Source: Paramyrothecium sp. XJ0827 (taxonomy: Eukaryota; Ascomycota; Sordariomycetes; Hypocreales; Stachybotryaceae). Taken from it: 64,000 nucleotides of DNA. How positions within the stretch are numbered: position 1 is the stretch's first letter; every line of letters starts with the position of its first letter. Under the pieces are notes generated by a model that saw only the letters and a list, made by a program, of their open reading frames with translations, was not told the origin of the DNA and ran no database searches. Shown piece after piece: positions 53,801-64,000 of this stretch. Location of the stretch: assembly GCA_020881915.1 (NCBI GenBank), contig JAJFPB010000003.1, positions 4,402,001-4,466,000 on the forward strand. Direction: 5' to 3'. The position numbers were made by a program, and so were the translations under genes.

Positions 53801-55906
53801 CCAGTGCTCCGCGAATTTCTTGCTGACGTGTCTTGATAGATCATTCTCGATGATGTCGAGATTCAGGAGAACCTTTGCTTCGTTGGTGGTATACCTATCA
53901 TCACCAAGTTCGCGGCACGCCAATACTCGGACGATATCCGCTTAGAAGCTGCCGCTTTTGTCCGGCAAATGTACCAAACGTCAACGCTGACCCTCCAAAT
54001 GTTCGTCTCAGCTGGTGGTCTGAATGTCCTCGTAGAGTTTCTCGACGAGGACTACGACAGCACCCGGGACCTCGTTCTCATTGGTGTCAACGGCATCTGG
54101 AATGTCTTTGAACTGCAGGGACCGACACCTAAAAATGACTTTTGCAGAATCTTCTCGAGAAGCAAGATTCTCTACCCTCTGGCACTTGTGCTCCACCGAG
54201 TATTGGATGAAGAAGGCGAGGATGAACTTGACGAGCTCATAGAAGGGCGCATCGTCAACATCTTCTACCTCTTTAGCCAGGCCGAAAACTACGTCAAGGA
54301 AGTGGTGGCAGACAGGCAGGTGCTGAAGAGCGTTCTTAAGGACCTACGGCGGATGACGCCAATCCACCAAATAACCATGCTCAAATTCATCAAAAACCTA
54401 TCAATGTTGTCGACCACGATCGAATCTCTTCACTCGGCAGATGCCATCGAGTTCCTCATTGACTTGCTGAGCTACAGCATGAAGAAGGGCTCGACGCACT
54501 TCCGCGAAATCTCAAACCAAGTACTGAACACAATGTTCAACCTGTGCCGCCTGAGCAAGGAGCGCCAGGAGGACGCTGCTGTGGGCGGCATCATCCCCCT
54601 GCTTCTACGCATCATGCAGACGGACCGCCCACCGAAAGAGTTCGCCCTGCCGATACTGTGCGACATGGCACATTCCGGGTCCAAGGGACGAAGGTATCTC
54701 TGGCAGAACAAGGGCCTGAACTTTTACGTCTCGCTGCTCACCGATCAATACTGGCAAGTCACGGCGTTGGATGCCATTCTTGTCTGGCTGCAGGAGGAGA
54801 CTGCCAACGTCGAGAGCCACCTTGTCGATGGCGGTTTCACAAGGGCCATTGTCAGCGGGTTCAGCACGAATCGCCTCAATGCCTTCGATACCAATTTGCT
54901 CGAGCCGCTGCTCAAGCTTCTACGCCTGAGCCCGGCCGTGGCGGCGTCTCTTGCCAAGCCCGAGATGTTCGCCGGCATCGCGCAGCGGCTGGGACACAAA
55001 AAGGCAGTGGTGCGCCTCAACTTGTTGAGGCTCGTGCGCACCATCATGGACGCATGCGAGCCTGGTCTCGGAACAGGCGACGGAACCCGCTCGCTCAATA
55101 GCTCCCAAGTGCGGTCACTCATGGACTCGATCCAGAAGCTCGCCGAGACCGACTCGGCCGTGTTGGTGCGCAACCTCGCCTCCGAGCTAGTCCGATCGCA
55201 TATCGAAAGCGCAGCCTCCATGCTTGCAAAACTTCAAATAGAAGGCGTCGTTGGCAGCAGCGGTGGCGGCCCCTCCTCTCAGGTCAGCTCTGCATCCTCG
55301 CGGCGCTCCGCCACCAGGCGCAACACCAGCTACACGCCTCCCAGCCTGCAGCATTCCGTGTCCATGCCGCAAACGCCGACGCACAGGAGCAGGCCGAGCC
55401 TTGCGGGCAATGCCTATGTCGAGGTCGCAGCTAGCAGCCCCCGACGGCCGACTGCCTTGGACCGCGAGCGCGAGGCGATAGCGTACAGGCCGCGCAGCCG
55501 CGATGGACCGACAGGCATCCCTCGACGAGTCAGCGGTGATGCGAGCTCGCTAGGACCAGGCGCTTCCAAGAGCCGTCTACCTCGCACGTCGCTCGCCAGC
55601 ATCGCACCGAGCCGCGTCCACGGCATCAGCGCCAGCAGCAGTAGCAGCAGCAGCTTCGTTGGGTCGTCGCGCGGCGGCGGTACCGGCGAGACACCGTCTG
55701 TTATGCGCAGCGATAGCAACGCCAGCAACAAGGAGAACGTGTCGAGAGCGTACCCAGCCAGCAGCGCTGCGGCGGCCGCGCGACGGCCGAGCTCGCGGGA
55801 CACGAGCGCCGGCAGCAGCCATAGCAGAGACTACTTTGGCGAGATACCAAGTGCCGGTGGGAAGAGGCGGACGCGGCAGCCTGGTGGAGATCTGAAGTGG
55901 TCATGA
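50861..55906 (+). CDS. sepH: Septation initiation network kinase SepH/Cdc7-type
   Basis: Ten coding exons (50861-51013, 51175-51309, 51380-51409, 51468-51532, 51586-52027, 52079-52409, 52509-53047, 53094-53588, 53635-53778, 53840-55906) encode 1466 residues. The N-terminal STE-type kinase domain (about 52-305) is complete: glycine loop [12 protein letters not shown], Lys80 (VAVKQIK), HRDIKGAN with Asp173, DFG at 191-193 and GTPYWMAPE. An acidic Ser-rich linker follows. A helical armadillo/HEAT-like region (about 730-1150) and a Ser/Arg/Pro-rich tail with a SNASNKEN segment complete it. The layout matches Aspergillus SepH and fission yeast Cdc7, which trigger septum formation and cytokinesis. 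Exon 7 could start at 52509 or 52548. The earlier site adds 13 Pro/Lys-rich residues in frame. ATG 50861 is the only Met after the upstream stop at 50711. Confidence 0.93.
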
Positions 55907-57390
55907 CCTTTGTGAATGCGCACTTACGCATGGATCCTCTAGGGAAAGAAACCACTTTGTGGCGGCTTCCTCCCACACTATCGCCATCTACTTTCCGAAT
56001 TCCTGCTTTGCTCGCAACCGCCAACAAGCCCCCGCTCGCCGAGTCCTTTCACCACAAGGCTCACACACCAAGAAGCCAAGACCAAAGGGACCTCCCAACC
56101 CATACAGGGAACACGAGCTCGAGATTTATCCAGCCCCCAGCCCAGAAAGATAGTCACTTCTCCCCACCTAGCATCACGTTACACCTGCCGAGATCGGGTC
56201 AGATAGCAATCCCCCCCCCCATCCCCCTTCCCTTTGACGGAGGTGGAGAACGAACAAATGCAGTGGATGAAAGACCGAGATAAATGAGGAACAAACAAAA
56301 CTACTATAAAAGGAAAACAGGAATACCACATACATGGCAAGGCGGAAAAGAAAAACCCAGCATAGACAACCGGAGGAGGGAACGGCGAGGGCAGGCAGTG
56401 GCATGTTCATATATATCTGCATGTCACTGAGCATATCCAGTTGATAAAATACAAAAAATGCCCCTCTGGGGTCTTCTCAAGGATCTCTGAATTGTCCCAT
56501 CGCATTCGTCAATCGTAGCGTGGTCGTATTCACTGAAATTTATCCTGTCGTGTTGCACGCAACGACGTCACGCTTCCCTCAGCGAGTCGTATGTACGGTG
56601 CGGTAGAGCACAAGAACCGAGGCAAATCGATCACAAGAGAAATGAGTCTTCAAATGTTGGCAAACCATTCTGATTCAATTGCCATGGTTCCTATACTACC
56701 ACTAAATAACAATTCCTTCTCCAACACAGAACAGAACATAGAATGAAAAAGAGAGAAGTAGACGCTTCCGCCGTTCTTTGGTTGTAATCCTCGCACTCAG
56801 CCGTGGCAATTTCCTCCAGGGAGTGCCAGAATCACGCACGTCAAGACAGTTTCCGGTTTGATCTGTTTCGTACATCCTCGAGAACATCAACTCAGGAGGA
56901 GGTCGAAAAGAATAAGATGTACATCGAATGTTATAAGCCCAGCGCCGCCAGGATCCACCGGGCCAGGCCCTCCTTCATCCACTTCGCAGCATGCAGCAAC
57001 AAGGTAGATGTCAAAGAGCAGATGGATGCAGCGACGCACAAACAATTCCCCAAGGTCTCTCTACCCGCCCGATGGTATATTGTCCGTCTGGTCAACCTTC
57101 CAAATCCCCAAATTCGTGGCGTGAATAAAAAGTGTGAATGACAGACTGCGAAGTGAATTATAATTCTTGGTACTGCAAAATGGTGCCAAAGCTCACTGCT
57201 GCTCGAGATGCGGTCTTTCGAGACGCCTCTCAGTAAAGCAGCGTGAGATAGGAAATGAAAACGTGTGAAAAAATGCAAATCCGCCAGTCCGAGCAATCGT
57301 GTCACAGTGTGCGGGCGCGTTCAGTCATGAGAATGTTAACGAGAAACGAAAAAACAAGCCAGCCTGCTAGCAGAGCACGTGGCCGTCAAG
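55907..57390. other. Convergent 3' intergenic region
   Basis: 1.5 kb between the stops of SepH (+) and the Q-rich gene (-). It contains a C10 run at 56211-56220 and A-rich patches. It must hold two 3' untranslated regions. No gene is seen. Confidence 0.5.
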
Positions 57391-59076
57391 TTAAATCGTT
57401 GGCGTCGTCTTGCGCTTCTCAACACTGGTAAGCACAAGCCTTGGAGCCTTGCGCTGGGAGTCGGATGGCTCCTGCGCCTGGGTCGCTCGCAGAGCGCCGT
57501 TCTTGAAAACATTGGCGAACGAGTTGCTTTCGCTCTCGCAGCTCGAAGTCACGCTGCCGACACTCTCCATGCTCTTACGGGTCTTCTGGCGGGAGCTGGG
57601 TCGGTCGGAGCCAATAGCACCCCAGCTGCCACTGGCAGAAGTCCTGGAGCTGCTGCTCTCCATCTCGCCGGCCAAGCTTCCCGAGCCGCTGCGTCCAGAG
57701 TCGGATTCGTTGTCGGTGATGGGCGAGGTCGCCTCCTCGGCGGTCTCGGAGACAGGGCTCATGCTACCATTGGAGCTGCCAGTGCCCTTGCGTCGCACAA
57801 GTCCAGCGCGAACCAGGTTGGTGACAGCAGAACGGCGAGTGCGGGCAGCGAAGTTCTTACTACCCTCGATCTTGGCCGTAGGCTTGGCCTTGAGCTCGTC
57901 AAGAGCCGGTGGGCCACGAGGCTGGCGAACAGGATGTTCACCAGCACGAGCTTGCCCAGGGCCATAGCCACTCTGAGAGCCCAGGTTGAATGAGGTGGTC
58001 TTGGGGCCAGCAGATTTGGGGAATTCACCGGATGCAGAGGTGGACAAGTCGCTGTTGATGGGAGCCAGAGACGATGCCTTCTTATGGCCCCGGCGGAAAG
58101 CATTGGCAGATGGGGGAGGCAGAGGCGTCACCTCGCTGGGGGACTCATAGCGCTTAGGAGGAGAGTTGCTGCGGAAGCCGATAGGTTGGTTCTCGGGAGG
58201 GGGGGATACCTGAACCCGAGGAGCACCGGGCTGTTGAGCCTGCTGAAGCTGCTGGTGGAACTGCTGGTGCTGCGTAGGGAAAACCGGGGACATGGGCTGC
58301 TCGGCATAGGGCGATGCAGCCTGAGCAGCGGCATTGTTGTCGAGGTAGTACTGTCCAGTCATGGGGTTGTAGAATACCTGCTGGCCCTGGCCCATGGCAG
58401 CCTGAAGACCGAGCTGCTGCTGCATGTTGCGAAGCTGTTGCTGCTGCTCGTAGATGGCAATCTGCTGCTGGGTGAGCTGGGGATTGTTCAGGTTGAGCTG
58501 CTGGAATTGCTGGGCCGCCGCCTGCACGTTCCTAAGCTGCTGCTGGAGGCGCTGCTGCTGCTGGGCCAGGTACATGTTGGTGGCAACGAGCTGGGCGTAG
58601 AAGTTGGGGTCCATCTCTCCTTGCGCTTGCTCATCGAGAGAGAGCTCAGGTGGAGCAAGAACCTGGTCGACGGTGTAGTGCTGGGTCTGCACGTTCTGCT
58701 GGACACCATACTGGGGGAAAGCCGTCTTGGGAGCGTTGTACATGCCGTGCTGGTCATTGTGCAGGTTGCTGGCAATGGTGTTCCTAGCGAACTGCTGGTT
58801 GGGCGCAGTAGACGTGGGCGAGTTGAGGTTGAAGGAGGCAGTCGTGGCAGACTTGGGCGCGGTCCTCAAGCCAGCCAGGAGATGAGAGCGGCTGGTGCGA
58901 GGGGTGGTGGCGCCATTTTCGTTGGGGTTGCTGGCCTGCTTGATGTTGTCGAACGACAAAGGCTTGATGTTCTGGCCGCCACGGCGGGAGGCAAGGCCTC
59001 CAGCGGGCATGGGGAGTCCGTTTGACGAGGCGAAGCTGTTGGAAGTAGTCATTTGAGCGAGACCGCCGGCGTCCAT
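57391..59076 (-). CDS. Q-rich, prion-like low-complexity protein, 561 aa
   Basis: Single exon with ATG at 59076. The N-terminus (residues 30-80) carries short conserved-looking peptides (NIKPLSFDNIKQASN, SHLLAGLRTAPKS). Residues about 160-290 are Gln/Asn-rich with coiled-coil character (AQQQQRLQQQLRN and EQQQQLRNMQQQL) and a tyrosine-rich YNPMTGQYYLDN island, i.e. prion-like. A basic helix FAARTRRSAVTNLVRAGLVRRKG lies near 410-435, and the tail is Ser-rich. There is no RNA-binding or catalytic domain. A role in RNP granules or as a scaffold is inference from composition only. The whole frame is codon-biased, which makes a 313-codon shadow frame on the other strand (58084-59025). Confidence 0.85.
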   Translation of the reverse strand: MDAGGLAQMTTSNSFASSNGLPMPAGGLASRRGGQNIKPLSFDNIKQASNPNENGATTPRTSRSHLLAGLRTAPKSATTASFNLNSPTSTAPNQQFARNTIASNLHNDQHGMYNAPKTAFPQYGVQQNVQTQHYTVDQVLAPPELSLDEQAQGEMDPNFYAQLVATNMYLAQQQQRLQQQLRNVQAAAQQFQQLNLNNPQLTQQQIAIYEQQQQLRNMQQQLGLQAAMGQGQQVFYNPMTGQYYLDNNAAAQAASPYAEQPMSPVFPTQHQQFHQQLQQAQQPGAPRVQVSPPPENQPIGFRSNSPPKRYESPSEVTPLPPPSANAFRRGHKKASSLAPINSDLSTSASGEFPKSAGPKTTSFNLGSQSGYGPGQARAGEHPVRQPRGPPALDELKAKPTAKIEGSKNFAARTRRSAVTNLVRAGLVRRKGTGSSNGSMSPVSETAEEATSPITDNESDSGRSGSGSLAGEMESSSSRTSASGSWGAIGSDRPSSRQKTRKSMESVGSVTSSCESESNSFANVFKNGALRATQAQEPSDSQRKAPRLVLTSVEKRKTTPTI

Positions 59077-60608
59077 TGCTCGAAGATACTTGGTAGACTG
59101 GGTGGTTGTTGACGCGTGCGTCGGGAATCAGTGGAAGGACCGAGCGACGTTGTGTGAAACGTCGAGAAATGCGAAATATTAGAGGTATGAAATGAGTCCG
59201 ATACCAAAGCGGAGAGATGCAGAAAAAGTTGGTTGTTCCGGTAGGCCGCAAACTGGTGTCGATGGATTTGATTAAGTCGAGTGTGGATTATGCGGCGCGT
59301 AGAAGCAGAACAGGAAGAAAGCAGTAAAAGAAGAAATCCAAGAAGAGTATCGCAGACACGGTTCGTCCTGGAGCGACGAGTGAAGATTCGAGATTATGTC
59401 GCGAAATTAGTTTGAGGCTGATGGCGAGATGATCCAGCAAGCAGGCGGTGCTGGTAATACTCGACGGCAAGTAGCGACGGAGAGGATAGTCAACGATGAA
59501 ATTGCAGAAGCGGTGCGATCAGCTCTTTCTCCGACGAGGTGGGCGCGTGAATTTAACTGGCCGCAGCCTCAGGAAGCGACAAGGTGGCAAGCAAGCTCGG
59601 AAACCTTGAGGATAAGTTCTTGCCTGTGCAAGAGGCAAAAAGCTTGATGCGATCGGCAAAGGTTTTCGGATTGCGTCTGGAGGTGATGTTTCGGCGAGGT
59701 CGCGAGATCGGTATTAGGCAAGAATGGTACGGATGCTGATGCTGCGGATGCTGGTGGCGGTGGTGGTCGTCGTGGTGGACACAGTCTGGTCGAAAGCAAA
59801 GCGACAATAAATAAAGTACAGCCGATGAAATGGATGAAACCGGGTCGATGATCAAGCGACTTCCAAATGAATTCTCTGCGCCGGTTCTCTCTCTGATCCT
59901 CTTCTCTTCTTTTTTTTTTTTTTTTTGTGTTTTATTTTATCAGGGTTCTTTTTTGTTGGTGGTTGATTCCTTTGTTGGTCGGTGTTGGCTGGTTTTTTCG
60001 GAGATCCGAAGCTCCCTTTGGGACAGGCGACGGACACGAAAGAATTGATGGCGCCAGGCGGCGAACGACTCGCGTGCGAGGATTGAACGGGAGAAGAGCC
60101 CGAAGAAAACGAGAAGGAAGGAAGAAGCGAGATAGAAGGCAAAAGAGAGAAAAAGGAAGGGCGGTGTGGTGTAGACGAGGAGGGAGGAAAAAAAGAGAGG
60201 AAGCGAAAGAGAGAGAAAAGAGGAAGAGGAAGAGTAGGAGTAAGGCAGGCCGGAGAGAGAGGGTGGAGGGCACCTCAGGGAAGTGGAGGCTGCAGTGCGG
60301 TGGTGAAGGCCAGCCAGCAGTGTACAGGTAGAGTGGGTTCGTTCGTGTGGCTGCTGGCTGCTGCTACTAACAGGCAGAGCGCCAGTGGACGTTTACTGGC
60401 CGACAGCCCCCCTGTGGAGAGGAGGCGAGAGAGAGCAGCATGAGGAGCGGGGCCTGCTGTGGCCACTCAGCGTCGCCGACGGCGCACCACTTCTTCTAGG
60501 CTGGGTTAGCGCAGTCCAATCAGGAGCTTAGCATCAGCAAAAGGGACGAAAAAGGTAGACGCTACCTCGCTGTGCGGCACAGATTTCGTCACAGGTCCAG
60601 GTAGCCTC

Positions 60609-60644
60609 GACCTCCCGCGAGTGCCTACGTCTAGGCGGGAGGTC
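60609..60644. repeat. Perfect 10-bp inverted repeat (hairpin)
   Basis: GACCTCCCGC at 60609-60618 is repeated as its exact reverse complement GCGGGAGGTC at 60635-60644, with 16 bases between. The stem is G/C-rich and stable. It lies about 1.5 kb upstream of the Q-rich gene start. No T-run follows on either strand, so a terminator role is not suggested. Confidence 0.75.
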
Positions 60645-61520
60645 CTTGTCTTGTCTTCCTCTAACCCCCCCATGTCGCCTGTTGGGCGCCAGTAGCGAGC
60701 GAGCCTTCACGCGCCCGTAAAACTAAAAGCAGCGTGCTGCAGGGGATCAGGAGAAGGCCTCTGCACGCACTCTGGTCCCGAAAATACATGACGCACCCAT
60801 AACCCTGCCTGCCAGCTGCTGTAAAAGTACTGCACAGTACCTCTGCAGCCGGGGGACTGACTGATGGCCGTGCGACATTGCCTCGTCCTGAACCATCGCC
60901 CTTGTTCCCGTCTTTTCCCACTGTCTGGTCGCTCTAATCCTGATGCTGCGACCAATGGCTGGCTACCTTGCCCTGAAGACTCCTGGAGCCAGCCGTTGAG
61001 GGACAGATTGAGAAGCAGCTGCTAGCCCGTAACGGTGGACGCGGGAGAAGAGTCCAAACGAACACAGTTCCATGCTAATTACCTCTAGGGCAAGGCAGGT
61101 CGAGCTAACTGTAGCGTGCTGGGCGAGGCGGGCGGGCCTCTACCTGCATACATTAGCTCAGGGGGCAGAGTTGGGCCTAGTTTCGCCGGGCCCATGGTCG
61201 GAAAAGCCTCGATATTGGGGAAAAGCCCCTCCCCCTTGATCATGGATGGTGCTTGGGTCGGAGCTTTTCCAAGGCCCCTTGTTTGTCTTTGATAGATTGT
61301 CGACTGGGCCTGATCTGCGAACGACTCGACCTTGACGAAACGCGCTCGAGAAGCACTGTCTACGATACTGTATCTCTCACAGGGAGCACCGTGGCATTGC
61401 ACCGCGACCCCGGATCGGGCGGATGTGCGCGAGTGAACCGGACCAAGGAAGCGCACGCGCTCACCGAGCCGGGTCCAGCTGCATTGCTTCAGCAGAGCAG
61501 CGATCCGAATGATAATCCAG

Positions 61521-61551
61521 TGGATAGATGGATGAATGGATGGATGGATGG
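61521..61551. repeat. GGAT tetranucleotide microsatellite
   Basis: About seven GGAT-like units with two single-base variants (GATA and GAAT), in non-coding DNA. A short, imperfect microsatellite. Confidence 0.8.
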
Positions 61552-64000
61552 GCTGTGCCGGATGCATCGTCTAGACCAAGAGCGAATCCTGCGGACAGCA
61601 CAATGCAAGGAAAAGGGAAAAATTGAGATGCAAGGGCGAGATGAGCTCCCAGGGCTTCCGAATGCGGCATAGCCCGACTGGGACCAGATTTTCCAATTTT
61701 AGCAACTGTCATTCTGGAGGCAAGGTACCTTCCAAGTTGTGAGTGAGGGACCTCAGGTGTCAGGGAAGGTACCGCACAGTGCCAAGTCATACTCCCGTTC
61801 GTTCCCTCACTTTGGTCGTGATCCGCGACATTCTTGCTCCTCCACGTCTCGCATCATCTTGTGATTGACGTTGATGAGGTCAGGTTCAACTGTTGTTGAT
61901 GCGCATCACTTCTTTCGTCTTGCCTGCTGCTGCTATTTCTGATTTTGCACGTCATGCGCCGGCTTTCGCTTCGTCCTTGTATCATCTTGTCGCCACGACG
62001 TTTTGTTCTTCCCTTCCTCAAGACGGCTCCTCCGTATACTCGTCTCGGTCCAGCCGGCCAGCCATGCACTTTCTCGCTTCTGTTGCCAGAGAGATATTGC
62101 AGATACGATGGTATCGGTTTCCAGCCCGTGACTGTGCTCATGCATCAGCCCTCCCCTTTCTGACACTCCGACAATGCGGTTTGGGAGGGAGCAATGACCC
62201 ATCCACATTTGCTCTGACGTTACTAGCGAACACGATAATGACCTACTGGGTAGCTAACGAAAATGGCAGGCATCTGGACCTCTTCCCCACGGTGCTCTTG
62301 TTTCAGCTATGCCGGCCCCTTGCTGCTTCTTCCGTCCCTCCTTAGCAGCGGAGTCTCCAACACGCCAAACCTGACCCCTCAGGCGCTCCGTAATCCACCC
62401 TGCACTTCAGAATCACCAAGCCCACATCTCTGACACAAGCCCCTGGACTGCCCGCCTACCACTCTGTACCCTTCCTACTCCATGATGCCTACCCTGCCTC
62501 GCTGGGCTGGACTGGGGCTGGTCTGGGCTGGACCGAGCTTGTCTCTTCGGCCGTGTGTGTCGTCTCCACCTGCGCGCGCACACTCACACAACTTCTCCTG
62601 CAGATACTCTCTTGTTAGCCGAGATCTTGCCATCAATTCTACTTTGGGTTCAGCTTCCGGACGCCATGACCCTTCTGTCCCGGGCCGCGTCCGTTGCCGC
62701 AGGCCACATGGCCATCCTCGATGCGACCTTTTTTCTTTCCTTTCTTGTCGTCTACATGTTTGAGCTGTCTGCTTCTCGTCCCCTCAGCGGTATGCTGGCA
62801 TGACATTTGCAAAAATTGTGAACATGTCCGTCTGGTCTTTCACTATAGCTCTCAATGCTTGGCTCCCTATTTTAGTCCGCATTGCTTTCCTAGCATTGCT
62901 TTCCTAGATTCAATTAGGCCTTCCGCTAGTTCACGGAATCTCCTTCTGACCGCTCTCTTGGCCCTTTTCATTCCTATTTCTCGTTCTTCATTTTGTGGGC
63001 TGTGCAACTCGCGAAATCCACTGTGACCATGCTCCTCCACGATACGCTAGAGCGCACCATTCGCATTTCCCTCATTTCCTGGGCCGCTGTCACCGAGCGG
63101 ACCATGCGACTAATGCGGATATGCGGATTTATTGGCTAAGATCTGTTGACTCCCCGGCTTCACGCGCCCCCTCAACTACCAATACGAGAGACGCCTTGAC
63201 GCGTCGACCGGGGTGCAAGTGTGCACTTTGTCCCGCGCTCGTGGGAAATATTGGACAAGGCCCTGCTCCATCACCAACATTCTACTGCGACGGTTCATGA
63301 GATGATCGATCGCATGCGTCGAGAGGGGAAACTGGCCGTGCTGACAGCGGCTCCATACCCAACGAAAGCTGGCAATTGACAGCCTCATCTGCACCTACGG
63401 TACTACGTGGCGTGTGCTTGTCGTGCATGCTTGCATCGCAAATCACCCGGCGCTTATTAGTGACGGCGGATCCTAGCCAATCGCCTCACAATGCCGTGCT
63501 GGACGCGAACCAGCCGTTACCAAGGGACTAGCTATCTCATGTGCTTTCGCTGACCAACGACTTAAGACGTCTAACCAATAACTGACTTAGTCGGTTGCCT
63601 TTCTTGTCTACAAACAGCATCCAAAGACGCTTATCGACTCCTGCCTCACAATTTGCCGCGCTCCTTGTTGCGTCTTGCATGCTGCTTACCCTCGCTCGCG
63701 GCTACCATGCGTCTCACACTTGCAACCGTGATTCACATCTATCCTGCTGCCGCGACGCTCAGACGTAGGAGCTGTCAACCTTTCTCACTATTTGACAGGG
63801 CTCTGATCCATTTCCACGTCGAAGCGCAGATTCTATGCAACCCGAAAATCCGTGCGCTTGGGACTAGTGTCTCAGCCCCCTTACCGGCGTGTCCAAAGCT
63901 CTCTAGCCAATATACTTGAAGCTCGCCGATAGATAGCGCACACGAACCTCGACACACGCATTGCATTGGACATAGCCCTCTACGTATTGACTCTATATGA

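Larger units (their letters stand above)
59077..64000. other. Gene-poor right end
   Basis: Nearly 5 kb without a supportable gene. 59.1-60.3 kb is pyrimidine-rich on the minus strand (purine-rich tracts such as 60100-60260 on plus, a T17 run at 59910-59926). It may be a long promoter/leader of the Q-rich gene. The remainder has overlapping short frames with no domains, two GGTACC motifs (61724-61729, 61768-61773), a GGAT tetranucleotide repeat and a hairpin, both listed separately. A gene starting beyond the window may have its promoter here. Confidence 0.5.

Noticed and set aside
58084..59025. 313-codon open frame on plus
   Set aside because: It is antisense to the Q-rich gene. Its Leu/Val/Gly-rich translation is the mirror of CAG/CTG codons.
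1..64000. A secondary-metabolite cluster or other co-regulated pathway
   Set aside because: There is no polyketide synthase, NRPS, terpene cyclase or cluster regulator. The genes are unrelated housekeeping functions on both strands.

Overview
The window is nuclear DNA of a filamentous ascomycete, most likely a Sordariomycete. The evidence is short GT-AG introns (about 50 to 130 nt) with CTRAC-like branch points, C/G-rich third codon positions, spacious intergenic DNA rich in pyrimidine tracts, and typical fungal proteins (a SepH/Cdc7-type septation kinase, Bzz1, Ice2, Scs2, a sphingolipid delta-4 desaturase). Genus cannot be settled by reading alone. I see no tRNA, rRNA, CRISPR array, transposase or reverse transcriptase. 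Exon models were built by hand from splice signals. Every one closes in frame.

Layout. 0-9 kb: a C2H2 zinc-finger protein (+) and BZZ1 (-). 9-12 kb: a peroxisomal PCS60-type acyl-CoA synthetase (+) convergent with a small unknown gene (-). 12-20 kb: a gene-poor, more A/T-rich stretch. It holds a broken secreted Ser/Thr-rich protein gene and a lone F-box-like gene whose codon use differs from its neighbours. 20-24 kb: a TDT-family (malate/sulfite-type) transporter with a histidine-rich N-terminus, and a mitochondrial-looking YCII-domain protein. 24-36 kb is a dense housekeeping block: a DUF2408 protein, ribosomal P1, a UBA-UBX protein, VAP/Scs2, a dihydroceramide delta-4 desaturase and an AAAP amino-acid permease. 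36-39 kb has no gene. 39-49 kb: ICE2, an alpha/beta hydrolase convergent with a DUF218 protein, a folylpolyglutamate-synthase-like protein with an extra C-terminal domain, and a long disordered protein that starts with an 11-nt coding exon. 50-59 kb: the SepH kinase (10 coding exons) convergent with a Q-rich prion-like protein. 59-64 kb: no recognisable gene.

The genes do not form a biosynthetic cluster or a single system. Several work at the ER and membranes (Scs2, Ice2, the desaturase, two transporters) and two in cortical actin and septation (Bzz1, SepH), but their adjacency looks incidental. Divergent and convergent pairs dominate. I found no convincing undescribed system. The most rewarding leads are the broken secreted-protein gene, the fused FPGS-like protein, the histidine-rich transporter tail, and a GGTACC-centred motif that recurs in intergenic DNA, in one place as a perfect inverted repeat upstream of ICE2.
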